DNA from: Chitinophaga sp. H8
Lineage (GTDB): Bacteria; Bacteroidota; Bacteroidia; Chitinophagales; Chitinophagaceae
Reading direction: 5' to 3'
Assembly: GCF_040567655.1 (NCBI RefSeq)
Contig: NZ_JBEXAC010000001.1
Coordinates: 1,426,001-1,490,000 of the forward strand
DNA length: 64,000 nucleotides
Shown: positions 7,361-16,737 of the stretch, in pieces
How the letters are laid out: each line of letters starts with the position of its first letter
Position numbering within the stretch: the first letter of the stretch is position 1
Translations under genes and position numbers: made by a program
The notes under the pieces: model-generated
Told to the model about the DNA's origin: nothing
Seen by the model: the letters and a program-made list of their open reading frames with translations, nothing else
Database searches by the model: none

Positions 7361-8434
7361 TTAAAGGCATTTCAGGACTTCTTCGCCGATAGCTTCGGTA
7401 CCCAGTATTTTATCTTTGGGCGTTTGCGCATTGGCGATATCTCCTGTACGGAAACCTGCTTTTAACACCTGGTCTACTGCATTGATTACTGCAGCGGATT
7501 CTGCTGTCATACCAAAAGAGATGTCCAATAACAAGGCAGCCGACAGGATAGAGGCTAATGGATTAGCGATCCCTTTGCCGGTAATATCATGGGCAGAACC
7601 GTGAATAGGCTCATATACACCGGTACCATCTCCTACAGAAGCAGAAGCCAGCATTCCCATAGAACCTGCTATCTGAGAGGCCTCGTCGGTGAGGATATCA
7701 CCAAACAGATTGGCGGTTACCACCACATCAAAACGGCGGGGATCTTTGATCAGCAGCATAGCGGTAGCATCCACAAATTGGTGTTCTACTTCTACGTCTG
7801 GATATTCGGGTGCTATCTTCTGCACTACTTCTCTCCATAAACGGGAGGTTTCAATCACGTTGGCTTTATCTACAGAGCATAACTTCTTTCTTCTGGTTCT
7901 GGCTGCCTCAAATGCTTTCCGGGCAATACGTTCTACCTCAAAACGGCTGTATTCGGCCACATCAAAAGCAGTATCTCCATTGTTCTTTCTGCCTTTTTCA
8001 CCAAAGTAAATATCGCCGGTCAGTTCACGGAAGAACAGGATATCTGCCCCTTTTAATATTTCCGGTTTGATACTGGAAGCATCCAGCAGCTCATCAAACA
8101 ACTTGATGGGGCGGAGGTTGGCATACAGGCCCAGTTCCTTGCGCATTTTCAGCAAACCCTGTTCAGGTCTTACTTTGGCAGAAGGATCGTTGTCGTATTT
8201 AGGATGCCCTACCGCACCAAATAATACGGCATCAGACTTCCGCATCTTTTCGAGCGATTCATCTGGTAAAGGATTGCCGGTAGCTTCAATAGCGGCATGA
8301 CCTACCAGTGCTTCATCATAAGTAAAGGTATGTCCGAACTTTGCAGCGATTTTATCTAAAACTTTTTTACCTATTGCTGTTACTTCCTGTCCTATTCCAT
8401 CACCTGGAACAATTAAAATATGTTTGGTTGCCAT
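7361..8434 (-). CDS. leuB: 3-isopropylmalate dehydrogenase
   Basis: 357 residues, normal for LeuB. The start HILIVPGDGIGQEV is the isocitrate/isopropylmalate dehydrogenase signature. LFGAVGHPKYD, RELTGDIYFGEKG and NLFGDILTDEASQIAGSMGMLASAS give the substrate, metal and NAD sites. It oxidatively decarboxylates 3-isopropylmalate to 2-oxoisocaproate in leucine synthesis. It is the last gene of leuC-leuD-leuA/cimA-leuB, 42 bp after the synthase gene, and ends before a strong terminator. Confidence 0.96.
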   Translation of the reverse strand: MATKHILIVPGDGIGQEVTAIGKKVLDKIAAKFGHTFTYDEALVGHAAIEATGNPLPDESLEKMRKSDAVLFGAVGHPKYDNDPSAKVRPEQGLLKMRKELGLYANLRPIKLFDELLDASSIKPEILKGADILFFRELTGDIYFGEKGRKNNGDTAFDVAEYSRFEVERIARKAFEAARTRRKKLCSVDKANVIETSRLWREVVQKIAPEYPDVEVEHQFVDATAMLLIKDPRRFDVVVTANLFGDILTDEASQIAGSMGMLASASVGDGTGVYEPIHGSAHDITGKGIANPLASILSAALLLDISFGMTAESAAVINAVDQVLKAGFRTGDIANAQTPKDKILGTEAIGEEVLKCL

Positions 8435-8476
8435 TCGTTGTTTATATTGATATGAATAAAATACTTGCGTAGTGCC

Positions 8477-10000
8477 TTATATGAGGTTGAGCATCTTTTG
8501 CGTAGCCTTGATAGCAGATACGGTCTGATCGCTGTCCAGTCCCCTGGTTTTAAAATGCCGGTTGTTCAGGCTCCAGGTAATGATGGTTTCGCACAAGGCG
8601 TCACTCTTACCACCTGGTGGGATATGTACCGTATAGTCGGTCAATGCAGGCAGCTCCTGCTTTTTCTTCTTATACACTTTTTTCAATGCATTCATGAATG
8701 CATCGTATTGTCCATCTCCCTGGGAATGCTCTTCAAATACTTCGCCTTCAATAGAGATCCGTAGTGTTACAGAGGGCTTGAGGTTTTTGGAATGGGTGAG
8801 TACATAGTTCTCTACCATTACCCTGTCTTCCACCGCATTGCTGCTCAGTACGTCAGAAATAATATAGGGCAGGTCGGCCTGGGTCACTACTTCTTTCCGG
8901 TCGCCCAGTTCAATGATCCGCTGTGTCACCTTTTTAAGGTCGGGTTCCGACAGTTTTACTCCAATCTGGAGCAGGTTGTTTTCAATGTTGGCTTTACCGC
9001 TGGTTTTGCCGAGGGCATACTCCCGCTGGCGTCCAAAGCGTTCCGGCATCAGGTCGCTGAAATACAACTTGTTTTTCTTATCCCCATCCGCATGAATACC
9101 TGCTGTTTGGGTAAACACATTTTCACCTACCACCGGTTTATTGACTGGAATGCGGAACCCGGAGAAGGTTTCCACCAGCTTGCTCACTCCGTACAATGAC
9201 TTTTCCGTTACCGCAGTTTTCACTTCCGGAATAAAATCATTCAGCACCGCAATGGCGCTGGCCAAAGGAGCATTACCTGCACGTTCGCCCATGCCATTTA
9301 CAGTGAGATGAATACCCCTTGCACCGGCTTTTATACCTTCCAGTACATTAGCGGTACCCAGGTCGTAATCATTGTGTGCATGGAAATCAAAGTGGATATC
9401 AGGGTAGCGTTGTACAATTTCTCCTATAAAGGCCGCCACTTCTGAAGGGATCAGCACGCCCAGGGTATCCGGCAGCATCACTCTTTTTACGGGTTGCTGT
9501 TGTAAGAAGTCGAGGTATTGAAAAACATATTCTTTGGAATGGCGCATGCCATTGCTCCAGTCTTCCAGGTATACATTACACTCCAGTCCTTTTTTCCGGG
9601 CCAGGGCAATCACTGCACCTACTTCTGCGAAGTGCTGTTCCGGCTTTTTCTTGAGTTGGTGGGTCAAATGATTCAGAGAACCTTTGGTAAGCAGGTTCAT
9701 TACTTTGGCACCTGCTTTCAGCATCCACTGTACAGAAACATCGCCATCCACAAAAGTCAGCACTTCCACCTTGTTCAAAAAACCATTCGCCTTAGCCCAC
9801 TTGGTAATCGCTTTTACCGCTGCAAATTCGCCATCAGACACACGGGCAGAGGCGATTTCTATGCGGTCTACTTTTACTTCCGTTAATAAAAGCTGGGCAA
9901 TGGTTAGTTTCTCTGTTGGCGAAAAAGATACTCCGCTGGTTTGCTCCCCATCGCGGAGGGTAGTATCCATTATTTCAATATAGCGCTGGGCAACTGACAT
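8477..10000 (-). CDS. 2-isopropylmalate synthase / (R)-citramalate synthase-type enzyme
   Basis: 507 residues. The HMGL-like TIM barrel (about 8-275) has TTLRDGEQ (13-20), the metal ligands HAH at 207-209 in FHAHNDYDLGTAN, and NGMGERAGNAPL. A C-terminal LeuA-type regulatory domain (about 395-505) follows. These enzymes condense acetyl-CoA with 2-oxoisovalerate (LeuA) or pyruvate (CimA). The place between leuD and leuB fits leucine synthesis. However, this divergent Bacteroidota form is often hard to separate from citramalate synthase, which would feed isoleucine through the same leuCDB enzymes. I therefore leave the symbol blank. Confidence 0.85.
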   Translation of the reverse strand: MSVAQRYIEIMDTTLRDGEQTSGVSFSPTEKLTIAQLLLTEVKVDRIEIASARVSDGEFAAVKAITKWAKANGFLNKVEVLTFVDGDVSVQWMLKAGAKVMNLLTKGSLNHLTHQLKKKPEQHFAEVGAVIALARKKGLECNVYLEDWSNGMRHSKEYVFQYLDFLQQQPVKRVMLPDTLGVLIPSEVAAFIGEIVQRYPDIHFDFHAHNDYDLGTANVLEGIKAGARGIHLTVNGMGERAGNAPLASAIAVLNDFIPEVKTAVTEKSLYGVSKLVETFSGFRIPVNKPVVGENVFTQTAGIHADGDKKNKLYFSDLMPERFGRQREYALGKTSGKANIENNLLQIGVKLSEPDLKKVTQRIIELGDRKEVVTQADLPYIISDVLSSNAVEDRVMVENYVLTHSKNLKPSVTLRISIEGEVFEEHSQGDGQYDAFMNALKKVYKKKKQELPALTDYTVHIPPGGKSDALCETIITWSLNNRHFKTRGLDSDQTVSAIKATQKMLNLI

Positions 10001-10019
10001 AATAAGTAAAGGGTATTTT

Positions 10020-10616
10020 TTAATACATGCTCTTCGCTGCGAATTGCTGTATTTCGTTCTTCATGGCTTGGAGATAATCGATATCGTCATAGCCATTGAT
10101 CATATTATCTTTCTTGTAGCTGTTGATCGCAAAAGATTCACTTTCACCGGTAGCCACAATGGTAATGGTCTGCGCAGGGAGGTTGATTTCCACCTCCGCA
10201 TTGGGGTTGCCCTCAATAGCAGTGAATATTTTATCCAGGAACTCAGCGCTCACCTGTACAGGGAGGATACCAATATTGAGCGAGTTGTTTTTGAAGATAT
10301 CCGCAAAGAAGCTGGACACTACGCAACGGAATCCGTAATCGTAGATAGCCCATGCAGCGTGTTCACGGCTGCTGCCACTGCCGAAGTTCTTGCCCGCCAC
10401 CAGGATCTTGCCGGTGTAGATGCTGTTATTAAGTACAAAGTCCTTGATAGGGGTGCCATCGGCATTGTAGCGCCAGTCGCGGAACAGGTTATCGCCAAAG
10501 CCTTTACGTTCAGTAGCTTTTAAAAAGCGGGCAGGAATGATCTGATCCGTGTCCACATTTTCAATCGGCATGGGAACAGCTGTACTGCGAAGTATGGTGA
10601 ATTTATCGTAAGCCAT
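10020..10616 (-). CDS. leuD: 3-isopropylmalate dehydratase small subunit
   Basis: 198 residues, the normal size. VDTDQIIPARFLK, GKNFGSGSSREHAAWAI and FADIFKNNSLNIGILP are hallmark LeuD swivelling-domain motifs. With LeuC it isomerises 2-isopropylmalate to 3-isopropylmalate. It starts 28 bp after leuC and is followed 19 bp later by the synthase gene. Confidence 0.97.
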   Translation of the reverse strand: MAYDKFTILRSTAVPMPIENVDTDQIIPARFLKATERKGFGDNLFRDWRYNADGTPIKDFVLNNSIYTGKILVAGKNFGSGSSREHAAWAIYDYGFRCVVSSFFADIFKNNSLNIGILPVQVSAEFLDKIFTAIEGNPNAEVEINLPAQTITIVATGESESFAINSYKKDNMINGYDDIDYLQAMKNEIQQFAAKSMY

Positions 10617-10644
10617 TTTAAATAGTATCGTTTAAAGTTTTTAA

Positions 10645-12054
10645 TTAATCAGCCAGCAGTACTCTTGGGTCTGTTACCACACCGGTTACTGCAGCAGCTG
10701 CTGCCACTAATGGGCTGGCCAGCAAGGTTCTGGAACCAGGTCCTTGTCTGCCTTCAAAGTTCCTGTTGCTGGTGCTTACTGCATACTTGCCGGCAGGAAT
10801 CTTGTCATCATTCATTGCCAGACAGGCAGAACATCCTGGCTGACGCAGCTCGAATCCGGCCTGTGTCAGGATATCCAGTATACCTTCTTCCTTGATCTGT
10901 TGTTCTACGATATGAGAACCAGGTACGATCCAGGCAGTGATATGATCAGCTTTTTTCCGGCCTTTTACGATAGAGGCAAATGCACGGAAATCTTCAATAC
11001 GACCATTGGTACAGCTACCGATGAATACATAGTCCACCTTTTTGCCCAACATTGGCTCCGCTTCATGAAAGCCCATATAGTTGAGCGACTTTTCGTAGCT
11101 GGCCTTGCTGCCACCTGCGTTCTGCGCGGTAGGGATATGTTGGGTAATACCCATGCCCATACCGGGGTTGGTACCGTAGGTGATCATTGGTTCTATGTCT
11201 GCTGCGTTGTAAGTATACTCGATATCAAATACAGCTCCTTCATCCGACTTTAAAGTCTTCCAGTAAGCCAGTGCTTTATCCCATGCTTCCCCTTTAGGTG
11301 CTTTTTCCCTGCCTTTGATATAAGCAAAGGTCGTTTCGTCCGGTGCAATGATACCACCACGGGCTCCCATTTCAATACTCATGTTGCACACCGTCATACG
11401 GCCTTCCATGCTCATGTTTTCAAACACTTCTCCGGCATATTCCACAAAATAGCCGGTAGCACCTGCTGCGGTGAGCTGGGAGATAATATAAAGGGTAACA
11501 TCTTTAGGGGTAATGCCTTTGCCCAGTTTACCATTTACATTCACCCGCATCTTCTTAGGCTTGGGCTGCATGATGCATTGGGAAGAGAGTACCATTTCCA
11601 CTTCGGAGGTACCGATACCAAAGGCAATCGCACCAAATGCGCCGTGTGTGGAAGTGTGAGAATCCCCACATACGATGGTCATACCAGGTAGGGTAATCCC
11701 GTTTTCCGGACCTACCACGTGTACAATACCATTCTTAGGATTGCCTAAACCCCAATGTGAGATACCATACTTAGCCGAATTGGTTTCCAATGCTTTAAGC
11801 TGGTTGGCAGAAAGTGGATCCTGAACGGGTAAGTGCTGGTTAATAGTAGGCGTATTATGATCGGCGGTGGCAAATGTTTTAGCTGGAAACATGGCCCCCA
11901 GGCCTCTGCTTTCTAATCCAAGGAAGGCTACCGGACTCGTTACTTCGTGAATAAAGTGCCGGTCAATAAAAAACACATCAGGGCCGTCTGCAATTTTCCT
12001 GACCACATGTGAGTCCCATACTTTGTCAAATAATGTAGTGGGTATTTTGCTCAT
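10645..12054 (-). CDS. leuC: 3-isopropylmalate dehydratase large subunit
   Basis: 469 residues, an aconitase-superfamily subunit. The Fe-S ligands are in [16 protein letters not shown] and [33 protein letters not shown] is the active-site signature. It binds a [4Fe-4S] cluster and works with LeuD. It is the first gene of the leu operon. No T-box-like or leader-peptide attenuator was recognised in the 292-bp upstream gap. Confidence 0.97.
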   Translation of the reverse strand: MSKIPTTLFDKVWDSHVVRKIADGPDVFFIDRHFIHEVTSPVAFLGLESRGLGAMFPAKTFATADHNTPTINQHLPVQDPLSANQLKALETNSAKYGISHWGLGNPKNGIVHVVGPENGITLPGMTIVCGDSHTSTHGAFGAIAFGIGTSEVEMVLSSQCIMQPKPKKMRVNVNGKLGKGITPKDVTLYIISQLTAAGATGYFVEYAGEVFENMSMEGRMTVCNMSIEMGARGGIIAPDETTFAYIKGREKAPKGEAWDKALAYWKTLKSDEGAVFDIEYTYNAADIEPMITYGTNPGMGMGITQHIPTAQNAGGSKASYEKSLNYMGFHEAEPMLGKKVDYVFIGSCTNGRIEDFRAFASIVKGRKKADHITAWIVPGSHIVEQQIKEEGILDILTQAGFELRQPGCSACLAMNDDKIPAGKYAVSTSNRNFEGRQGPGSRTLLASPLVAAAAAVTGVVTDPRVLLAD

Positions 12055-12300
12055 TTTTTAGAATTTTATAAGGTAGCTGCTAAATTCTTAAAATATATCC
12101 ATATATTCTGCATTTATTTCACATTTTTTCTAATAATAAGCGTAAGATTCCGGTAGACAGCCAGGGATGGGGCAATGAGGTTTAAGTGGGAGAGGCTGTG
12201 TAAATGATTGATAATTAAATTATTATGGGGTTATTAGTTGGCCGGAATGGTAAAGTCGCTTTCTTTTTAAGGGATTGGACAGCATGTTATTTAATAAAAA

Positions 12301-12329
12301 TAAGGAGCCAATAACGAATTAGCTCCTTA
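12301..12329 (-). terminator. Terminator of the DUF1801 gene
   Basis: An 8-bp inverted repeat TAAGGAGC / GCTCCTTA with a 13-nt loop is followed on the minus strand by ATTTTTATT. It lies 18 bp past the stop codon. Confidence 0.7.
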
Positions 12330-12347
12330 TAATCAATCAGTTAATTA

Positions 12348-12692
12348 TTATAGTGATTTGCTTGCCTGCTTCAGAAAATCGGCGAGTTGCTTGTAATCTA
12401 CTGCCTGATCCTTTAAAATGGTAGCCGTTTTCCTGTCGGGTGTAGCCATAGATTTAAAGAAGCCTTTGATCTCTTCCAGCTCCCCGGCATTAAAGATCAT
12501 AAAAGAGATTTTGTCTTTAGCGGCATACACCACACAAGCATAATGCCCGTTTTTCAGATAATGAGGCTTGCCATATTGCATACGCTCTTCCACGTTAGGG
12601 ATGGTTTTATAAATCATTTTACGGAGCGTATCACAAATTTTGATTTGCCATTCGGGTAGCTTTTCTATATAGGCTGTAACTTCCTGGTTCAT
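12348..12692 (-). CDS. DUF1801-family protein
   Basis: 114 residues. The pattern PEWQIKICDTLRKMI, then MQYGKPHYLKNGHYACVVYAAKDKISFMIFNAG matches DUF1801 (YdhG-like), small cytoplasmic proteins of the CyaY/YjbR structural type with no established function. It is monocistronic, with its own -7 box upstream and a terminator downstream. Confidence 0.85.
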   Translation of the reverse strand: MNQEVTAYIEKLPEWQIKICDTLRKMIYKTIPNVEERMQYGKPHYLKNGHYACVVYAAKDKISFMIFNAGELEEIKGFFKSMATPDRKTATILKDQAVDYKQLADFLKQASKSL

Positions 12693-12713
12693 GAGGTTGT
12701 ATTTTATTTAGGG

Positions 12714-12721
12714 CAAACTTA
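12714..12721 (-). promoter_or_regulatory. -7 box for the DUF1801 gene
   Basis: TAAGTTTG on the minus strand, 22 bp before the start codon. It is a full TAnnTTTG match; the -33 region is not convincing. Confidence 0.45.
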
Positions 12722-12877
12722 CTGCGCAGCATCCGTTTTAAAAGGGGGCTATTGCGACTACTTAGAGGGGTAAATGCGGTCAGTGGTCTTTAAATATTGT
12801 CTAGTTACTTTTTTGTAAATAGTATAACACTTTCCGTTAAAGTATAGTTATAGTGCCGGTGGGGCATTATATGAGCC

Positions 12878-12937
12878 GGATGAATGAATTACTTTTCCAG
12901 GGTGCAATTTTACACTGTGCCTGGAAAACATTCATCC
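12878..12937. repeat. Long imperfect hairpin (18 paired bases)
   Basis: GGATGAATG (12878-12886) pairs with CATTCATCC (12929-12937), and TTTTCCAGG (12893-12901) pairs with CCTGGAAAA (12920-12928). Only a 6-nt bulge separates the two helices. It ends 10 bp before the most likely start codon of the next gene. It could be a folded leader or the relic of a small palindromic element. Confidence 0.6.
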
Positions 12938-12946
12938 TGCATCTAT

Positions 12947-13534
12947 ATGAAAAAGGCGTTGTCAGCAGCATTGGCAGAGCATCCAGTCATCACCCTGGCC
13001 AGGAAAGAGGAACAGTTGCAGGAGGTAGTGGTTAAAGCTAAAAATATTCCGCTGAAAACAGTAGGCAACACCACGAAGTCTAAGTTTATCAGTGTAGGTT
13101 TTCCCCTGCGCGACCTGGGCAGTGAGCTGGGGATAAAAGTAGCATTGGGGAAGAAGGATGTATTACTGCGTTCGCTTAATTTCAATATTTCGCAAAACAG
13201 CCTGGACACGGGTACTTTCAGGATAAACATCTATTCGATGAACAACGGTATGCCTGCGGAGAACTTATTGCAGCATAATATCATTACTACGATGGGCAAC
13301 AAAACAGGGGCCTATAAGGTAGACCTCACTCCTTATCATTTGTTACTGCATGGAGATGTGTTGGTATCACTGGAATGGATAGCTGGTGCTACCAGTGCAA
13401 ACCGTGGTGTGATCTTCTTCTCAGCCGGGTTTTTAAATTCCAGCACCTTCCACCGTAAAACGAGCGAAGCAACCTGGACACGTGCCAAGGGGCTGGGAGC
13501 AGGACTTAACCTGAGCGTACAGGCGGTGGAGTAA
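12947..13534 (+). CDS. Probably 5'-truncated regulatory-domain-like protein
   Basis: 195 residues from the start at 12947; an in-frame ATG at 12884 would add 21 residues but lies inside a strong hairpin. The segment LQEVVVKAKNIPLKTVGNTT, then SKFISVGFPLRDLGSELG and INIYSMNNG resembles, from memory, the C-terminal part of larger Bacteroidota surface proteins that begin with a signal peptide and a carboxypeptidase-regulatory-like domain. Neither is present here. The gene may therefore be a decayed remnant without an export signal. Function unknown. Confidence 0.5.
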   Translation: MKKALSAALAEHPVITLARKEEQLQEVVVKAKNIPLKTVGNTTKSKFISVGFPLRDLGSELGIKVALGKKDVLLRSLNFNISQNSLDTGTFRINIYSMNNGMPAENLLQHNIITTMGNKTGAYKVDLTPYHLLLHGDVLVSLEWIAGATSANRGVIFFSAGFLNSSTFHRKTSEATWTRAKGLGAGLNLSVQAVE

Positions 13535-13577
13535 ACCTTGCTATTGTACCGGTTATGCTACCATCGCAGCAACATTA

Positions 13578-14561
13578 TTATTCAGCGATACCTTTGTTAA
13601 TAGCGCTGAGCAGCGACTTAGCATCCCGGCTGTCCTGCTTCAATTCCCAGATCATAATACCACCCGCTTTGTTGGCTACGGCAAAGGCTACCTTTTTTTG
13701 CATGGTAGGGATGCCATTATAATAAATCTTGCCGCCACCAGCTACGGTCATTTCATCCTTAGTCTCAGCTCCGGGATATTGTACGATCAGGTCTTTGTAA
13801 AGTATATCTGAAGGTGCATTGGTACCAAACCCATAACCGTAGAAGGGCACCCCGATCAATAGCTTTTCTGCTGCCAGTTGGCGGGTTTTATGAAAGTAAT
13901 TGAAATCATCCACGGCCATTTCGTAAGGGGAGTGTGGTCCCGGCTTGCTCACATTCCAGGGACCGGTTTTATCGTAAGACATGATATTCACAAAATCATA
14001 TGCCTGCAACGTGCTGTCTGCTATTTTCCCCGCATTCCAGGAGGCCAGCGCGGCTGTCATCAGTTTCTGTCTGGCCCGGAGTACTTTTCCCAGCTCACTT
14101 ACAAAGCTGGCATAGTTCGCATTGATCAGGTCATTTTCCAGGTCTATATCCACACCATCAAAACCATACTGTTCTGTCAGGGTAGCGATACCCGCAATCA
14201 AGGCCCCTCTTTTTTCCGGCATCAGCAATCCTGCCAGGTGAGCCGGAGGGCCACCACCACCGATAGACATAAACACCCTTACCTGGTTGTTATGTGCTTT
14301 CTCCACTACCTGTCGCACCGCCTCATTTATAGCAAACTGCCCCAAGGCGTCCGGATTAAAAAAGGCCAGGTTCAGGTCCGTAATCTTTGAAAAGTCTACA
14401 GTCGCCATATCCGTATGCCAGTTATTATTACTCATCAGGTAGCCTAATATCCGGAGCTTTGCGGGCGGATCTGGTTGCGGATCATTACCTGATGGCTTTC
14501 TGCATGCAAAAGTGATAGCAGCGGAAAGGATCAGGCCTGTTAATAACGTTAATCGGTTCAT
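13578..14561 (-). CDS. GH18 chitinase-like lipoprotein
   Basis: 327 residues. The lipoprotein signal ends at C20 (ITFAC). The GH18 barrel (about 35-325) shows FMSIGGGG on strand 3 and the complete catalytic motif DGVDIDLE (135-142), with the proton donor E142. FVNIMSYDKTG and the terminal GGIMIWELKQDS supply other substrate-binding residues. It should hydrolyse beta-1,4-GlcNAc linkages (chitin, or N-glycan core as an endoglycosidase) at the cell surface or in the periplasm. There is no carbohydrate-binding module. It stands alone. Confidence 0.9.
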   Translation of the reverse strand: MNRLTLLTGLILSAAITFACRKPSGNDPQPDPPAKLRILGYLMSNNNWHTDMATVDFSKITDLNLAFFNPDALGQFAINEAVRQVVEKAHNNQVRVFMSIGGGGPPAHLAGLLMPEKRGALIAGIATLTEQYGFDGVDIDLENDLINANYASFVSELGKVLRARQKLMTAALASWNAGKIADSTLQAYDFVNIMSYDKTGPWNVSKPGPHSPYEMAVDDFNYFHKTRQLAAEKLLIGVPFYGYGFGTNAPSDILYKDLIVQYPGAETKDEMTVAGGGKIYYNGIPTMQKKVAFAVANKAGGIMIWELKQDSRDAKSLLSAINKGIAE

Positions 14562-14712
14562 CGGGAGGGTTTTTAACCGGATAAAGGGTATATGCTCAAG
14601 TTAATATATTTATGCATATTTTTAGAGGGTAACATCTCTGAGCACAATCAACAAAGACATCTGCAGATGGTGTAAATTAATAACAACTTCATCAGCCAAA
14701 AACCAAAACGAC

Positions 14713-15396
14713 ATGAGCACAAAAATCAGGGCAGTGATTACCGGAGCTACCGGCATGGTAGGCGAAGGGGTATTGCAGGTATGTTTACAAAATCCGCAGG
14801 TGGAAGCGGTGCTGATCATCAACCGGAAACCTGCGGGGATATCTCATCCTAAACTGAAAGAAATTATTCACACCGACTTTTATGACCTGTCTCCCATAGC
14901 CTCCCAGCTTTCGGGATATAATGCCTGCTTCTTTTGCCTGGGGATTTCATCCGTAGGGCTGGATGCGGATGCTTATTATAAGACTACCTATACTTTAACC
15001 ACGCATGTAGGCAGTTTACTGAGTGGCTTAAATCCTGATATGACCTTCTGCTATATTTCCGGTGCGGGCACAGATAGCAGCGAACAGGGCCGGAGCAGGT
15101 GGGCAAGGGTAAAAGGAAAAACAGAGAATGACCTGATGAAACTACCTTTCAAACAGGTGTATGCTGTTCGCCCGGGGTTTATTAAACCTATACCAGGGCA
15201 AACCAGGGTGAACCGTTGGTATAAATATATCAACTGGATGTTTCCGATAGGCCGGTCTTTATTCCCCGGTGGATTTTGCCGGGTGCAGGAACTGGCAGGG
15301 GCGATGATCTATGTGACAGGACATCCTTATGAGCATAAAATACTGGAAGGCAAAGACATTATAAAACTGGCCGCAATGGAAAATGCCGGTGAATAA
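14713..15396 (+). CDS. NAD(P)-binding Rossmann-fold protein (atypical SDR, HTATIP2/YbjT-like)
   Basis: 227 residues. ITGATGMVGEGVL (9-21) is the dinucleotide-binding loop; CYISGAGTDSSEQGRSRWARVKGKTENDL carries the YxxxK-like region in modified form, as in atypical short-chain dehydrogenases. A redox role is uncertain; many relatives act as NADP(H) sensors. It is monocistronic. An inverted repeat (15383-15409) spans the stop codon. Confidence 0.82.
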   Translation: MSTKIRAVITGATGMVGEGVLQVCLQNPQVEAVLIINRKPAGISHPKLKEIIHTDFYDLSPIASQLSGYNACFFCLGISSVGLDADAYYKTTYTLTTHVGSLLSGLNPDMTFCYISGAGTDSSEQGRSRWARVKGKTENDLMKLPFKQVYAVRPGFIKPIPGQTRVNRWYKYINWMFPIGRSLFPGGFCRVQELAGAMIYVTGHPYEHKILEGKDIIKLAAMENAGE

Positions 15397-15409
15397 CATC
15401 CACCGGCAT
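15383..15409 (+). terminator. Hairpin across the stop codon
   Basis: ATGCCGGTG (15383-15391) and CACCGGCAT (15401-15409) form a perfect 9-bp stem with the TAA in the loop. No T-run follows, so its role as a terminator is doubtful. Confidence 0.35.
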
Positions 15410-15443
15410 CTCTGGTATTAATGGGATGTACTATACCCAATGA

Positions 15444-16718
15444 TTATTTCAAACGGTTAAAGCCCATGATCTGTCCTCCGTTTTTCAGTTGGAATACTTC
15501 CTGTGTTTTGCCGCTGTTTACATCCAGGCTCCACACACCGCTATAGGCTTCTGGTTTATCTTTGCTATTGTTGGATACAAAATAGATTTTGCCATTGTCA
15601 AAAAAGGGCTGCTGATAATTAAACCAGTTGTCTACCGGTACATCATTCAGGCGCTTAGCCTTTTTAGTAGTAGCATCAATCTCTGTCCAGTACCAGATAT
15701 CATCCCGGTATTTAACCCCATGTCCGGCTTCATAATAACCGGTTGCGCGTGCACTAATCTTTGTATAAATCTTTCCGTTATGGGCAAACATCTGGTTGAA
15801 ATCGCTGGGGTATTGATAGTCTTTGATGTTTAAAGCAAAATCCTTATCAAAAGTAGTAGCTCCTTTTTTTACCCGCAGGATTTTGGAAGGAGGCATACCA
15901 TCCCGGTGGTGCATTTCACTGACTGCTGTTACGTACAGATCGCCGGTTACGGCATCCACATTCCATATAGGATGATCGCTGAAAAGACCCAGGCAGGCAG
16001 CATCCTTATAGCCGGTGATTCCTTCCAGTTTTTTAGCAGCCAGGTCGTATACCGCGAGGAATACAGAATCAAAAGCAGGATGGTCCTGCCAGTCATTAGC
16101 TACTTTTTTGCCAGTGCTGAACTGGATATCTACAAATAACTTTCCTTCTTTTTCTGCGATAATCAGTTGCCCGGCTGTTTCGTAAGGTGTATTACGGGAT
16201 AAGGAACTAAAGTCTATTTCTCCCGTGCGCTGCATGGTGGAAGGGTTAAAAGTCTGGAGCTTTAAGTACTTGCCGTTTTCGCCTTTGCCCAGATCAAAAT
16301 AGAATCCTTCTGTACTATTGCGCACATAAAAGTTACCATCTACTTTTCCGGCATTCTGTGGAGTAGCCAGAAAACCGCCACTGCTGATTTTACCATCTTC
16401 GGCTACCTTGTAATAAGAAATGCCGGACTCACCCTGATCGCCCTGTAAGCGGTAGATCCCGTTTTGATGGGTACGCCCACCGGCAGAATAAGCAATCTGA
16501 TAAGGATTGGTAAGATTGGTAGCCGTGACTACACCTTTGGGCTGCCCTTTGGTAACATACATATTACCACCCCAACGATTGGTGGTATTATATATTACCC
16601 AGGAGGTTTTATCATTGCCCGGCTCTGGTTCTGGTGTTACATTGTTATCGTCGTTATTCTTGCTACATGCTGTAAATAGCATAGCACTTAAAAGAAGTGC
16701 ACTCGTTGTTCTTAACAT
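15444..16718 (-). CDS. DUF4374 lipoprotein
   Basis: 424 residues. The lipoprotein signal ends at C18 (LFTAC) and is followed by a low-complexity linker. The rest looks like a beta-propeller-type surface protein (WGGNMYVTKGQPKG, HPIWNVDAVTGDLYVTAV). DUF4374 proteins are regularly found beside TonB receptors for iron or metal uptake in Bacteroidota. Here it lies 19 bp after the receptor gene, in the same transcript. A role in ligand capture is inferred. Confidence 0.82.
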   Translation of the reverse strand: MLRTTSALLLSAMLFTACSKNNDDNNVTPEPEPGNDKTSWVIYNTTNRWGGNMYVTKGQPKGVVTATNLTNPYQIAYSAGGRTHQNGIYRLQGDQGESGISYYKVAEDGKISSGGFLATPQNAGKVDGNFYVRNSTEGFYFDLGKGENGKYLKLQTFNPSTMQRTGEIDFSSLSRNTPYETAGQLIIAEKEGKLFVDIQFSTGKKVANDWQDHPAFDSVFLAVYDLAAKKLEGITGYKDAACLGLFSDHPIWNVDAVTGDLYVTAVSEMHHRDGMPPSKILRVKKGATTFDKDFALNIKDYQYPSDFNQMFAHNGKIYTKISARATGYYEAGHGVKYRDDIWYWTEIDATTKKAKRLNDVPVDNWFNYQQPFFDNGKIYFVSNNSKDKPEAYSGVWSLDVNSGKTQEVFQLKNGGQIMGFNRLK

Positions 16719-16737
16719 GTTGTATAGTTTATAATGA

